Positions 1 through 8,377 of a stretch of 14,110 bases of DNA are shown here, piece by piece (position 1 is the stretch's first letter; the number at the start of each line of letters is the position of its first letter). Source of the DNA: Microdochium bolleyi (taxonomy: Eukaryota > Ascomycota > Sordariomycetes > Xylariales > Microdochiaceae); contig KQ964335.1 in assembly GCA_001566295.1 (NCBI GenBank), positions 1 through 14,110 on the forward strand, written 5' to 3'. The notes beneath the pieces are model-generated. The model searched no databases, was not told the DNA's origin, and saw only the letters and a program-made list of their open reading frames with translations. Both the position numbers and the translations under genes were made by a program.

Positions 1-2
1 TC

Positions 3-68
3 GGTTTCGACTACAGCATTCTCGGCCACATTCCGGACAACGTCGAGTGGCTGTGCCAGCGCGACTAG
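3..68 (+). CDS. 3' end of an unidentified protein-coding gene (partial)
   Basis: The third forward frame is open from the window edge to a TAG at 66-68 and reads as 21 residues ending in DNVEWLCQRD. The residue mix (aromatics, Cys, charged residues) and the G/C-rich third codon positions look like a real C-terminus, and no other frame gives a comparable end here. The piece is too short to name a family. It would belong to a gene lying mostly to the left of the window. Seen: an open frame and a stop. Inferred: that it is coding. Confidence 0.4.
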   Translation, partial: GFDYSILGHIPDNVEWLCQRD

Positions 69-287
69 TAATATGCGTATGGATTACGATTTACGATTCA
101 TGACCAATCGTCTTCTTCCCTTCCCGACACTCGCTACCAAGAGCGCGATGCTTCTCTTCTTCACACTCTCTCGGCAATCTTGAAACCTCGAACTAAGCTT
201 CACTTGAAGCATAGCCCCACTAGCACCCACCCATACATTGTGCACATCTCTATCATCTATTATGATATTCTGGCTGCCCAGCAAACA

Positions 288-458
288 ATGGCAAGCGTAT
301 CAAGTGTATCTGCATCTCATCACTACTTGGACATCAGGTACGGTACCCCTCCATCTGTGAGCACAACTCAAGACGATGCTTTGAATCAGCCGGCTCAGCC
401 TACCATTGTTGATGCGGTAACATCTTTGACGCTGTTAGCCTTTGCTGCGGTGATTTAG
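288..458 (+). CDS. Small ORF of 56 codons, doubtful
   Basis: An ATG at 288 in a favourable context (A at -3, G at +4) opens a 56-codon frame ending in TAG at 456-458. The N-terminus is Ser/Ala-rich (MASVSSVSASHH) and the last 17 residues are mostly hydrophobic, ending LLAFAAVI. I recognise no family. It could be the first exon of a lost gene, a tiny secreted or membrane peptide, or chance. The absence of any conserved motif keeps confidence low. Confidence 0.15.
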   Translation: MASVSSVSASHHYLDIRYGTPPSVSTTQDDALNQPAQPTIVDAVTSLTLLAFAAVI

Positions 459-735
459 CAACGCGTCTATGGCCCCTGGAAATTACCAGGAGCGATTTGC
501 TAGCCTACCTAGCAGCCCCTTCTCCAAGCAATCAGTCGTCTAGGAAGCGACAGCGACCTTCCGTCCTGTGAGCTACTAAGAAATCAAGTCTCGAGTAGCG
601 CCGCCCCTTGACATGATCAGCGACACTTCAGCTGCCTTGTTGGGTGCCCTTACCCTTGTGTAACTACCACCCGCGAGTGGTCCCTGGCTTAGCTTGTAGG
701 ACAACCCACATGAGGCACGCCAACTTTGTTCTCTA

Positions 736-751
736 CCCCCCCCCCCCCCCC
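736..751. repeat. Poly-C homopolymer, 16 nt
   Basis: An uninterrupted run of 16 C on the + strand (G on the - strand), preceded by CTCTA and followed by GGAGAC. Such runs are prone to slippage in replication and sequencing, so the exact length is uncertain. It lies in non-coding DNA. Confidence 0.95.
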
Positions 752-1423
752 GGAGACAAACAAGGGGACGACGATAGCCCGAGGGAGAAGAGAGAACTTG
801 TGAGATACATATATGCAATGGTCTCCCACTGTGTACATCAGCTCCAAGCTACACCAGCTCACAAATCTCAAAGAATGTAACCTGTCGGAAAGTCTCGAGG
901 TTTGAGCTACATTGTCAGACGACGCGGCTTTGTGAGCCGATCATACAGCCACAGTCCAGATGTATCTCTCATCCACACCGCTAGAAACCAGCAGTCACAG
1001 ATAGGACTAGGCCAGTGCGGGATGCAACGCGCTTCCATACAGCTAGTGCACAGTGACAAAGCCTTTCAGCACAGCCGGTTGTAATGCAACTCCGGTTGAG
1101 TTTAGAAATGTCATATCTGCTAGCAGCGTAGTCGACGACGCCCCGAGCATTACCCTCGACTACGAAACGCAAGATCACGACTAGACGTCACAGACCGCGT
1201 GCATGGTGTGGGTGCCTGTGCTCCGCTATGATCCTCGCATCACCACATAACAGCGTGTATCCCGACTATGGCCACCGATCCAAGCTCGTCGAGCCGCCGT
1301 CTTCTTCGCCCACTACTTCCCCGACTTCGCTTCGACCAGGCTGTAGCGCCTCCAGATTCCGACGAGCCGCATCCCCGTCGGGTCAATGCCGCGTGTGAGC
1401 CCTGCCGCGCACGCAAGGTCAAG

Positions 1424-1505
1424 GTAAGAAACACCCTCGGTCATAGCAACGGATGGTGATATCTAGTGGTCGACACGAGCATTCGCTAACCTCACCGTGT
1501 GCCAG
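1424..1505 (+). other. Intron 1 of the zinc-cluster gene (82 bp)
   Basis: GTAAGA donor after the ARKVK codons, GCTAAC branch-point-like sequence about 20 nt before the acceptor, and a CAG acceptor directly before the third cysteine codon. Phase 0. Removing it gives the exact Zn2Cys6 spacing, which is strong support. Confidence 0.88.
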
Positions 1506-2208
1506 TGCAATGCCCGACGCCCGTCGTGCTCCAAGTGTGTGGTCCACCAGTACGAGTGCGTGTACGACACGGCGCCCGCCGAGCGGCGCTCCGATGCGCT
1601 TAAGCGTAAGCTCGGCGACATGGAGAGCCAGCGGGATGCTTACAAGAAACTCTTTGATGCCCTCAAGACTAAAAGCGAGGCCGAGGCCGCCGACATCTTC
1701 CGCCGCGTCCGCCGGGTTGCTGACATTGACGCCATCCTGCGTTACGTCGAGGACGGCGGCCTGCTGCTCCAGCTCCGCCTAGGCTCCGCAGACGCGGATA
1801 CAGTACACATTCCCATACCTGAGGCAGATGCCGGCCTTTCTCCTGCGCAATCGCCCCTATGCCGAATCGCTCATCTACAGATCGACCTCTCAAGCGCTCC
1901 TCGCAGAGCCGGTGACGGGGCTACCGGCTCCGGGATCGGTCCGCATGGCCCTGTTGGACGACGACCCCTATCTTGCCCCGTACCACGCCGCGGAGATTGT
2001 CGACCCGTGCTTTGGCTTCGCAAAAGCAGCAGACTGGGCGAGCGTCGTCGACGACGACCGCTTCTTTGTCACGCTTCTCAAGGCCTATTTCCAGGTCACG
2101 CATCCCTTCTGGCCGGTGTTCCACAAGGACTGCTTTCTCGACCACCTAGTTTCGAGCCAGCACCAGTTCTGCTCTCCACTCGTCAATGCGGTCCTCGCTG
2201 CTGCCTGT

Positions 2209-2285
2209 GTAGGTTTTCGGCGGCTATCCTGCATCTCGTATGCTGTCAGGAAATTACTGACACTGAATCCTGCCTAACTCTACAG
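2209..2285 (+). other. Intron 2 of the zinc-cluster gene (77 bp)
   Basis: GTAGGT donor after the VLAAAC codons, CCTAAC branch-point-like sequence, TACAG acceptor. Phase 0. It joins two different reading frames, both with good family-like sequence, so splicing rather than a frameshift explains this frame change. Confidence 0.85.
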
Positions 2286-2602
2286 CATGAAGCCCCGGTC
2301 ATCGCGAACCGTGCTGACTTCTGGGATCCGCAGAGCCTCGAGTGCCGCTTGCTGAACGAGTCCCGGCGCTTATTTGAGCTCGAGATGTCTCTACCCGCCA
2401 AGCTCTCCACCGTCCAAGCGGGCGTTGTGATCTCTATTGCCAACGACGCCAACGGGTGCGACGATGTAGGCAATACGTTTCTTGTGCAAGCTGTCACGTG
2501 CGCCACCGAGCTCGACCTCTCCTCGGCGCCGGATCCGACTTTAGGCAGGAGGGCTGCGGTGTCGCGCACCTTTACAGCCTGGGGGCTGTTCAGCATGCAG
2601 TC

Positions 2603-2668
2603 GTAAGTGCCATGGATTTTGTCCAGCTTCGGACTTGCGCTGACTTTGACATGTTTGTGTGTCCACAG
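2603..2668 (+). other. Intron 3 of the zinc-cluster gene (66 bp)
   Basis: GTAAGT donor, GCTGAC branch-point-like sequence, CCACAG acceptor. Phase 2. It joins AWGLFSMQS to VYRFHVFMSPL and removes the in-frame TAA at 2604-2606. Confidence 0.85.
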
Positions 2669-3005
2669 TGTCTACCGCTTTCACGTCTTCATGTCGCCCC
2701 TGATAGTGTCACCACCACAGGCTCCACTGCCCGACCCCGAAACGGACGAGGGTTGGTACGGCGAGATATGGCTGCGGTCAAATTCTTTTCCTTCTCGGCT
2801 TTGGCTACTCGTTCGAGGCCGCGTGCAAGTTCCGTATCATCATCAACGAGCTCGGTCCTCCTGCTTTGGCGCCAGTGGGCGCTGCGGAAACTCTCGCTCT
2901 CTCAAGCCTTGAGCTTCCACAACAGGATGCTCCAGTGGTATCAAGGACTCCGGACACAGATATATCACCCACCAACATCAAGTACCCTCACCAACTCAAG
3001 ATCCA

Positions 3006-3071
3006 GTCAGGCGAGCCCCGGGCAATCCACGTCATCGCAACAGGCCACGTTCACTAACCCTGCCACTATAG
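3006..3071 (+). other. Probable intron 4 of the zinc-cluster gene (66 bp)
   Basis: GTCAGG donor (weaker than the others), CACTAAC branch point and TATAG acceptor. Phase 2. Its removal joins KYPHQLKI to HMHYYRVVVLMF, the usual layout of this part of the family, and removes the stop at the CACTAAC site. Confidence 0.75.
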
Positions 3072-3951
3072 CATGCACTACTACCGCGTCGTCGTGCTCA
3101 TGTTCCAAGGCAGTCGTCGCGAGGCCGGCCACCGTCGCGCCTGGGCTGACCATGCCTCAGGATGTCAACCCACAGCACATCCTTACCAGTGCCAAGAACT
3201 GTATGGAGCTCCTGCTGCGACTCTACTTCCTCCACCACGGCTTCGAATTGTTTGAAATGTTCCTAATCCACCTCATTCTACACACTGGGTTCATCAACCT
3301 CAAGGAGCATCTAGCAACGGCCAAGACTGCCAACAGCAACAGCGGCAGTCCCCGCGGCACATCTAACATGATACCCTCAGACCTTGAGCAAGACAGGTGG
3401 TCCCTGATTGTGCTTGCGGCCAAGGGCCTGCACGACCAAGCCCTGAACTGCTACCTGGTCGAGGCCATTTTCGTCATTTTCAAGGACAACATGCGCGCCG
3501 AGAACCTGTGGCATATGCACGGCCTGCTATGCACCAGCGAGCGGGAGGACTACGATGCACGTAGGTCCCTCGTCGCCGTCCAATTGCGCTCCGCGTGGCC
3601 CGGTGGCGACTTCGACCTCGATGGCGACGTTGAGAGATCAGGCTGAGCAACCGCCTCAGAGACACTGTTGAGACGGCGCCGCCGACAGGACCCGGTATTG
3701 CTGGTGCACCGAGCGAGACTGGTGCCAATTCAAGCCAACCGTTGGCTTTTCGAAGTGACCACAGCCGGACTACTGATTAAGCTAGTTGCTCCATTAGTGT
3801 CGTCCTTCAGGTCGCGGCACGTCTGCGCATTGTCATTGTGCAGCCAACCGCATGCGTGTGACACGCTGCAGTGCCTGCGCGTGTCTTGGGTATTCGTGGA
3901 CTCTGCCCTGTTCCAGCACCACACCGAGCACATTATACACCACGGCTCAGG

Positions 3952-4078
3952 CCCCTTCTCTGCTCCCTTCTCACCGTTCCTCCCCGGTTCCCTTCTGCCT
4001 CTGTCCGTCTGCTCCGCTCTCCGCGCATTCTCCCCTCTATTCTTCTCCCTCCCTATTCTCTTCCTCTACCTCTATTTC
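3952..4078 (+). promoter_or_regulatory. CT-rich tract, likely core promoter of the nuclease-kinase gene
   Basis: About 127 bases made almost only of C and T on the + strand. Pyrimidine-rich tracts just upstream of transcription starts are common in filamentous ascomycete promoters. It lies about 530 bp before the ATG at 4606, which would imply a long 5' leader or a leader intron. It could also serve as the 3' flank of the zinc-cluster gene. Function is inferred from composition and position only. Confidence 0.35.
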
Positions 4079-4102
4079 ATGCCACTGGCAGACTGAAACT
4101 CA

Positions 4103-4116
4103 CACACGTGTGACGT
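4103..4116. promoter_or_regulatory. Palindrome with CACGTG core overlapping a TGACGT half-site
   Basis: Positions 4103-4112 form a perfect 10-bp palindrome (CACACGTGTG) with an E-box core, and 4111-4116 is TGACGT, a CRE-type half-site. bHLH and bZIP regulators bind such sites, and the spot is next to a CT-rich tract upstream of a gene. One such site is expected by chance now and then, so this is only a candidate. Confidence 0.25.
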
Positions 4117-4167
4117 TAAACTGCTGCCCTCAACCCACAGATTCCCTACGACGGCCGGGTTGGGTGG

Positions 4168-4247
4168 ATGCTGTGCGTTCTCTGGTTGACATGGTTAGTT
4201 TATTCCCCGTGTTGATGATTGGCGAGAACTGGCGCGAGGCTGACTAA
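4168..4247 (+). other. Two overlapping upstream ORFs in the putative leader of the nuclease-kinase gene
   Basis: An ATG at 4168 opens a 15-codon frame ending at 4215, and an ATG at 4191 opens an 18-codon frame ending at 4247. If transcription starts near the CT-rich tract at 3952-4078, both would lie in the 5' leader and could dampen translation of the main frame. A leader intron removing them is equally possible. The peptides show no conserved feature. Confidence 0.25.
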
Positions 4248-4605
4248 TTCAGAGGACAGGGTGGCTCAGCCGTGGCTGCTTAGTGATTGCGCGGGTGGGT
4301 TCCCGAAGCAACCCAGCCATTCAGAGAACAACAAAACAAGTTATGGTGCCAGACTAACCCTCGACCGTTTCCGAATCACCTGCAATCCTCAATCCCAACC
4401 TTTTCCAACTGAACATCGAAGCTTCATCTCTGCTCCGCCACACTCGTTCTACCACCAGTATCGTCAATCCCTCCGTTTGATCAAACTGCTCGGTCCCTAA
4501 TCGGCTGGCACCCGACCTTCCAACTCGGCTCAAACAAGCCCCCGCTTCAACCAACAAACACCCTCCGGCTTGTCTTGCCACTGTGGTGGCGGTTTCCCTA
4601 CGCTC

Positions 4606-6921
4606 ATGGCTGATGTCGAAGAGCTGCGACGATTGCTCGGGGAAGAGAAACGCCGACGTGAAGAAGCCGAGAGCCGTGCGCTAGACGAGCAACGCCGACG
4701 CGAAGACGAGCAACGCCGACGCGAAGACGAGCAACGCCGACGCGCAGTGGCCGAAGAACTTGCGACAGCATCACAGCTGCAAGCCCTCCCGCAATATCTC
4801 GATGCCTGCCACTCACTCGACCTTGCAATCCAGGTCGTGACCGACCGCTCTTTGACGACACAAGGCGACACCACGAACCCGACCGGCCGAATTTTCCCTC
4901 GAAGAATCATCCCCTGGGACGACTTTTCGACGAAACAGGAGGAGGTCTGGAACGACCTCTCGATTGGGAATCTTTTTTCCTCCGTGCCCGCCTTCCCATC
5001 TCAACATCAGTTAGAATACGTCAGGTCGTTGCTGAAGCCAATTAGCAGTGAGCAGGGGCTCAGGGACTTTGAGCGTGATGTTGTCGAAAACGCGGTTCAG
5101 AAGCTGGTTGATAGGATATCCCAGGATCCAGTACTACGGCGTGCTCTCGGCCTTCAAGGAACGGTGACTTTCGAGAGCCATACAAATCTCGGTCCGACCA
5201 ATAACGATCCCATCTCCGAGCCCATGGAGCGTATGTCTCTTGACAGGGTCGGTGCCAGTGCTGCGGGTGCCATAGCGACGGCGCCAGCGTCTTCCGCACA
5301 GCCACCGGCAGCGGCTCCCAAAGCCCGTCGCAAGGCGAGAGGCAAAGGCAATCGGGCGGACCAGTTCTGCATATACAGGACTTCGGAGGGGCAGAATGTC
5401 CCAGCGCTGGCTATTGAATACAAGGCGCCTCACAAGCTCAGTGTGGATGAGCTCGTCATAGGCCTTAAGTCGGAGATTCAGCCGGAAAGGGATGTCATCA
5501 ACAAGGACGGTCAAGGCCTCGCCTTCATGGCTAAGTCACTCGCTGCCGCTGTCGTCACGCAACTTTTCTCTTACATGATCGGCAAGGGCATCCAATACGG
5601 CTACGTCTGCACGGGAGAAGCCTTCGTCTTCCTCCACATCCCGGACGACCCTGCCAACGTCTACTTCTCCGTATGCGTGCCGAGCCTGGACGTCATGGAA
5701 GACGACGAGACAAGACTCCATCGCACGGCCGCCGCGCAGGTCTTCGCCTTCATTCTCCAGGCCCTCCGCACGAGGCCACCGCCAGAGTCGTGGCATGACG
5801 AGGCCGAGAGGCTCGATACCTGGGCTGTCGAGTACGACGACATCCTAAGAAGTTTCCCCACGCCGGAACGTAAACATAGGGAACCCCGTGCTTCTCCTTA
5901 CAAGCCCCAACGTTGGAAAGGCTTCAAGCGCTCACCGATTCGGACTCGCTCTCGCTGCCAGCAACCGAACACCCATGCCGGCCCCCGAGAAGACGATGAC
6001 GACGACGACGACGAGTATCCGCCTTCCCCTACTCCTCGCACTGGCGGCAAGACAACTTCGTCTACGGGGATGGGCTCGCGCGGTAGCGGGAGACGAGACC
6101 AGCGCCGAGGCCAGCATCACGAGCAAGGCCCAACGACGGAGCCAAGCATACACAAGCGGCCATTCTGCACGCAGCGATGTCTCCTGAGATTGGCACGCGG
6201 CGGGCCCCTGGATGAGGAATGCCCGAACTCGCACCATCATGGGCAGCAGGGGCGCATCGACCAGCTCGAGTTCCTTCGCCTCGTCCGAGACCAACTCGCC
6301 ACAGATCGCGGCCGCGACGCGGATTGCACGCCACTCCATCGATCTGGGGCACGCGGTTCGCTCTTTAAGGTGCGGCTGTCGACACACGGCTATACGCTTG
6401 TAGCCAAGGGCGTCGAAAGTGCCGATCACGCTCATCTGCAGCACGAGAACAACATCTATGACCGACTTCATGCCATCCAAGGGAAACATATACCCGTCTG
6501 TCTCGGCAGAATAAACCTGCTTCGGCCACACCATTACGACGGCGGCGTCTACAAGCACTTCCTGTTTCTCGGCTGGGCTGGACGGCCCCTGTTCGAGTGC
6601 TACGACAAGGCCAGTCGGGCGCAGCTCGCCCAAGGAGTCACGACAATATTCAAGGCAATCCACAGCCTAGACGTTCTCCACTGCGATGCTGAGCCGCGCA
6701 ACATGCTGTGCGAGGGTGGGACTCTCATGGTGGTGGATTTCGAGCGAGCTGAGTTCTGCAATCGTCAGCCTCTTGGCTCCATCGACGCGAATGGCCGGAA
6801 TCGGAAGAGGAAGCGCGGGACATCGCAGAAACAGGGCAAGGACGACTTTGCGAGAGAGCTGGAGTCTGCCGTAGAGAAGGCTACGAGGTATATTGCGAGC
6901 CCACCCGGTCGCAGTCGCTAA
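4606..6921 (+). CDS. Nuclease-kinase fusion: coiled coil, PD-(D/E)XK domain, Cys/His cluster, protein-kinase-like domain
   Basis: Intact 771-residue frame; 4606 is the first ATG and there is no ATG in frame upstream. Residues 1-55 are a charged coiled coil with DEQRRRE heptads. Residues about 245-345 carry a PD-(D/E)XK nuclease signature: D252, E271-Y-K273 in ALAIEYKAPHKL, and a QLFSY motif (Q319, Y323) as in RecB/Cas4-type enzymes. A disordered stretch with an acidic run (462-470) follows. C521, C525, C539 and H543 form a possible zinc site. Residues about 575-720 are kinase-like: GARGSLFKV loop, K601, E614, HCDAEPRN catalytic loop (D694, N699) and DFE (D711) in place of DFG. A basic patch (RNRKRKR, 731-737) could target the nucleus. 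As far as I recall, proteins with this Cys/His-plus-kinase end are numerous and uncharacterised in Sordariomycetes. Substrate and cellular role are unknown. The nuclease and kinase signatures look complete, so activity is plausible but unproven. Confidence 0.85.
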   Translation: MADVEELRRLLGEEKRRREEAESRALDEQRRREDEQRRREDEQRRRAVAEELATASQLQALPQYLDACHSLDLAIQVVTDRSLTTQGDTTNPTGRIFPRRIIPWDDFSTKQEEVWNDLSIGNLFSSVPAFPSQHQLEYVRSLLKPISSEQGLRDFERDVVENAVQKLVDRISQDPVLRRALGLQGTVTFESHTNLGPTNNDPISEPMERMSLDRVGASAAGAIATAPASSAQPPAAAPKARRKARGKGNRADQFCIYRTSEGQNVPALAIEYKAPHKLSVDELVIGLKSEIQPERDVINKDGQGLAFMAKSLAAAVVTQLFSYMIGKGIQYGYVCTGEAFVFLHIPDDPANVYFSVCVPSLDVMEDDETRLHRTAAAQVFAFILQALRTRPPPESWHDEAERLDTWAVEYDDILRSFPTPERKHREPRASPYKPQRWKGFKRSPIRTRSRCQQPNTHAGPREDDDDDDDEYPPSPTPRTGGKTTSSTGMGSRGSGRRDQRRGQHHEQGPTTEPSIHKRPFCTQRCLLRLARGGPLDEECPNSHHHGQQGRIDQLEFLRLVRDQLATDRGRDADCTPLHRSGARGSLFKVRLSTHGYTLVAKGVESADHAHLQHENNIYDRLHAIQGKHIPVCLGRINLLRPHHYDGGVYKHFLFLGWAGRPLFECYDKASRAQLAQGVTTIFKAIHSLDVLHCDAEPRNMLCEGGTLMVVDFERAEFCNRQPLGSIDANGRNRKRKRGTSQKQGKDDFARELESAVEKATRYIASPPGRSR
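4684..4746 (+). repeat. Three tandem copies of a 21-bp unit inside the coiled coil
   Basis: Units at 4684-4704, 4705-4725 and 4726-4746 are identical except for one base near the end of the third (GAA to GCA). Each encodes the heptad DEQRRRE (last copy ends in A), so copy-number change would lengthen or shorten the coiled coil by whole heptads without breaking the frame. Confidence 0.93.
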
Positions 6922-7032
6922 TGTAGACGCAAGACTTGGTCGCTCGTAGGCTCTAATGCACAGACCATTTCGATAAGGAAGCAAGGTCGTATCTCGAATC
7001 AATCATTTCTCAACGCACTGCAGCATAGCTAG

Positions 7033-7599
7033 CTTAATGGGTATCAAGGCGGCGCTGGCAAATGCGGCGAGGTGCTCCACCTGACCAAGCTTCAGGCGCA
7101 TCTTGCATCAGCAGTCTTGGAAGACCTTCTTGAGATCGCCTTCACAACCCACGTAACCCGCCATCTCAACGATCTGCGATACTGCCCAACCCCAGACTGC
7201 GGGCAGATGTACCGCGCGGCGAACCTACCGGGGCACAGCGACGATGTAGCTGGGACCGGTGAAAGCCCCTTGTTCATATGTCCTGCATGCCTTGTGGCGG
7301 TACGCAAAGCCTGCAATGTCTCACACGATGGTCTGACTTGTGCCGAGCAGCGAGACAATGCATCCGGCGGTTACAAGGCACTGCGGGCGGCCAAGGAGAA
7401 ACTCGGCATCAAGGACTGTCCCAAGTGTGGCATCCTGATCGAGAAGACCTTCGGCTGCAATCATATGACCTGCTCGGCTTGTGGTACCCATATCTGTTTG
7501 GTGTGCATGAAGACTTTCCCGAAGGGGAAGCCCGTATACGATCATATGAACCGCGAGCATGGTGGAATTGGTGTGCAATACTTCCCGGATTTGGGATAG
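7033..7599 (+). pseudogene. 3' part of an RBR-type E3 ubiquitin ligase (end of RING1, IBR, RING2)
   Basis: RBR ligases transfer ubiquitin through a cysteine in RING2. This frame starts after a TAG at 7030-7032 and ends at TAG 7597-7599. It opens with GAGKCGEVL and LQAHLASAVLEDLLE, resembling the end of RING1 and the following linker, then an IBR with RYCPTPDC, FICPACL and CNVSHDGLTC, then RING2 with DCPKCGILIEK, GCNHMTCSACGTHIC and LVCM. The cysteine at 7456-7458 in GCNHM sits where RBR enzymes have their catalytic residue, with the usual Asn-His after it. Most of RING1 and any ATG are missing: the first in-frame ATG (7207) is already inside the IBR, and only about 110 bp separate this frame from the preceding stop. 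A branch-like CTCAAC and CAG/TAG acceptors near 7009-7032 hint at a lost upstream exon. The C-terminus (HMNREHGGIG) looks natural. Probably a truncated copy. Confidence 0.8.
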
Positions 7600-8377
7600 G
7601 AAATGAGGCCTCGAAATGGAGACTTCGGTGAGAGAGAATTCACAAACTGCCGGAGGGGAAATGAACTCGGTGCGAGCGAGGAGCTGATCTGTTCCGAGGC
7701 ACTGTACCTTGTTAGTGACCCTCCTTGGAGAATTCACTCTAATGTCTCCCTCGACAACGGCACAGTATCCCTGCCTCTCGGTGACAAAGGGCCCCTTTTA
7801 TTTTGGGCGCAACAGTGCGTGCGGGGTAGCTAAGCGCTGACTCACTCATGTCTCTGCCTGACATGGCGCATTCCAGGGCTTAGATGCAGGCAGTGCGTGT
7901 AGAGCTTAAACAAGTGCGAAACTGGACGCCTTGAGGCACCAGCCCGATTCATCCATTAGACTAGCCCAATCTGTCATCATCTGGAAAGCGCTGGATGACT
8001 GGCCCAGGATGGAAACCGCCGAAATTCTTCAGTCAGACACTCAGGAGACGTGTACCAGGGCCATCGCGCACCTGTGCGAGTCTTTGGACCACGTATAGCA
8101 CAATCAAAGTCATTAGCATTGCGCCTGTCTCTTTCCTGATGAGGATGTCTTCCCCGCGGCGCGTCGCCCGTCACTGAGCTCAAGTAGATGTCAACCTGTG
8201 CCGACAGGGCGACCGAACGGTCCACGTCAAGATCGGACTGGCGAGACACGATGAATGAGAAGGGGCTTTCAGTATATGTTTAAGCGGGCAGAAGTCCTCA
8301 GCTTTTCATAGTTTCAACCGTCAATCTTGTAATGAATTAACTTGTTGTTATCTTGGCAGCCTGTCGCAAAGGCTCGT
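7600..8377. other. Stretch without a recognisable gene
   Basis: Short frames exist here, for example a 76-codon ATG frame at 7603-7833 and a 62-codon stop-bounded frame at 7910-8098 on the + strand. None carries a motif I know, and codon use does not separate them from chance. No transposon ends, terminators or RNA genes were seen. Confidence 0.45.

Larger units (their letters stand above)
69..1267. other. Intergenic stretch with no recognisable gene
   Basis: About 1.2 kb between the upstream gene end and the zinc-cluster gene. Short open frames occur on both strands but none shows a domain, a codon pattern or splice signals that convince me. It contains a 16-nt poly-C run and one small ATG ORF with a good start context, both listed separately. 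The last 100-200 bases before 1268 presumably hold the promoter of the zinc-cluster gene, but I see no clear TATA or CT tract. Confidence 0.5.
1268..3780 (+). pseudogene. Zn2Cys6 zinc-cluster transcription factor with fungal middle homology region, several frameshifts
   Basis: Predicted nuclear DNA-binding regulator. Exons can be followed as 1268-1423, 1506-2208, 2286-2602, 2669-3005 and 3072-3780. The zinc cluster is split by intron 1 and has ideal spacing, C-x2-C-x6-C-x6-C-x2-C-x6-C (ACEPCRARKVK then CNARRPSCSKC and YEC). A short coiled-coil-like linker follows (residues KRKLGDMESQRDAYKKLF), then the family's MPAFLLRN, DPYLAPYHAAEIVDP, FFVTLLKAYF and FHKDCFLDHLV stretches, GWYGEIWLR, and near the end RLYFLHHGFE and IVLAAKGLHDQ. 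The frame must change about six times: near 1794 (one extra base), 2785-2805, 2865-2890, 2949 (one C short of CTCCCGG), 3100-3115 and 3634. Conserved text continues on both sides of each break, so this is one gene with indels. The last frame ends at TAA 3778-3780. The target pathway is unknown. Either a recently decayed gene or poor local sequence; introns and start remain intact. Confidence 0.88.

Noticed and set aside
1745..1800. An intron explaining the first frame change of the zinc-cluster gene
   Set aside because: The only GT...AG choices would remove the conserved GGLLLQLRL stretch and lack a branch point; a one-base indel near 1794 is simpler.
1828..2277. Separate small gene starting at the ATG in MPAFLLRN
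   Set aside because: Its sequence is the middle homology region of the zinc-cluster gene, reached by a one-base frame change and left through a normal intron. It is part of that gene.
3223..3423. Reading the frame changes of the zinc-cluster gene as overlapping - strand genes
   Set aside because: The - strand frames here are short mirrors; the + strand retains family-specific sequence throughout.
2456..3646. Separate 396-codon gene
   Set aside because: The first half has no meaning in this frame and overlaps better frames; only parts after about 2880 match the zinc-cluster family. It is a piece of the broken gene.
5932..6663. Open - strand frame of about 243 codons
   Set aside because: It is the mirror of the intact nuclease-kinase gene; the + strand has domains and motifs here and the - strand reading has none.
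6888..7032. Splicing of the kinase gene into the RBR fragment to make one fusion protein
   Set aside because: The donor at 6888 with the acceptors near 7023-7032 does not enter the RBR frame; other donors lie after the kinase stop codon.
7910..8098. 62-codon stop-bounded frame with protein-like text
   Set aside because: Too short, with no motif and no credible start or splice sites; chance cannot be excluded.
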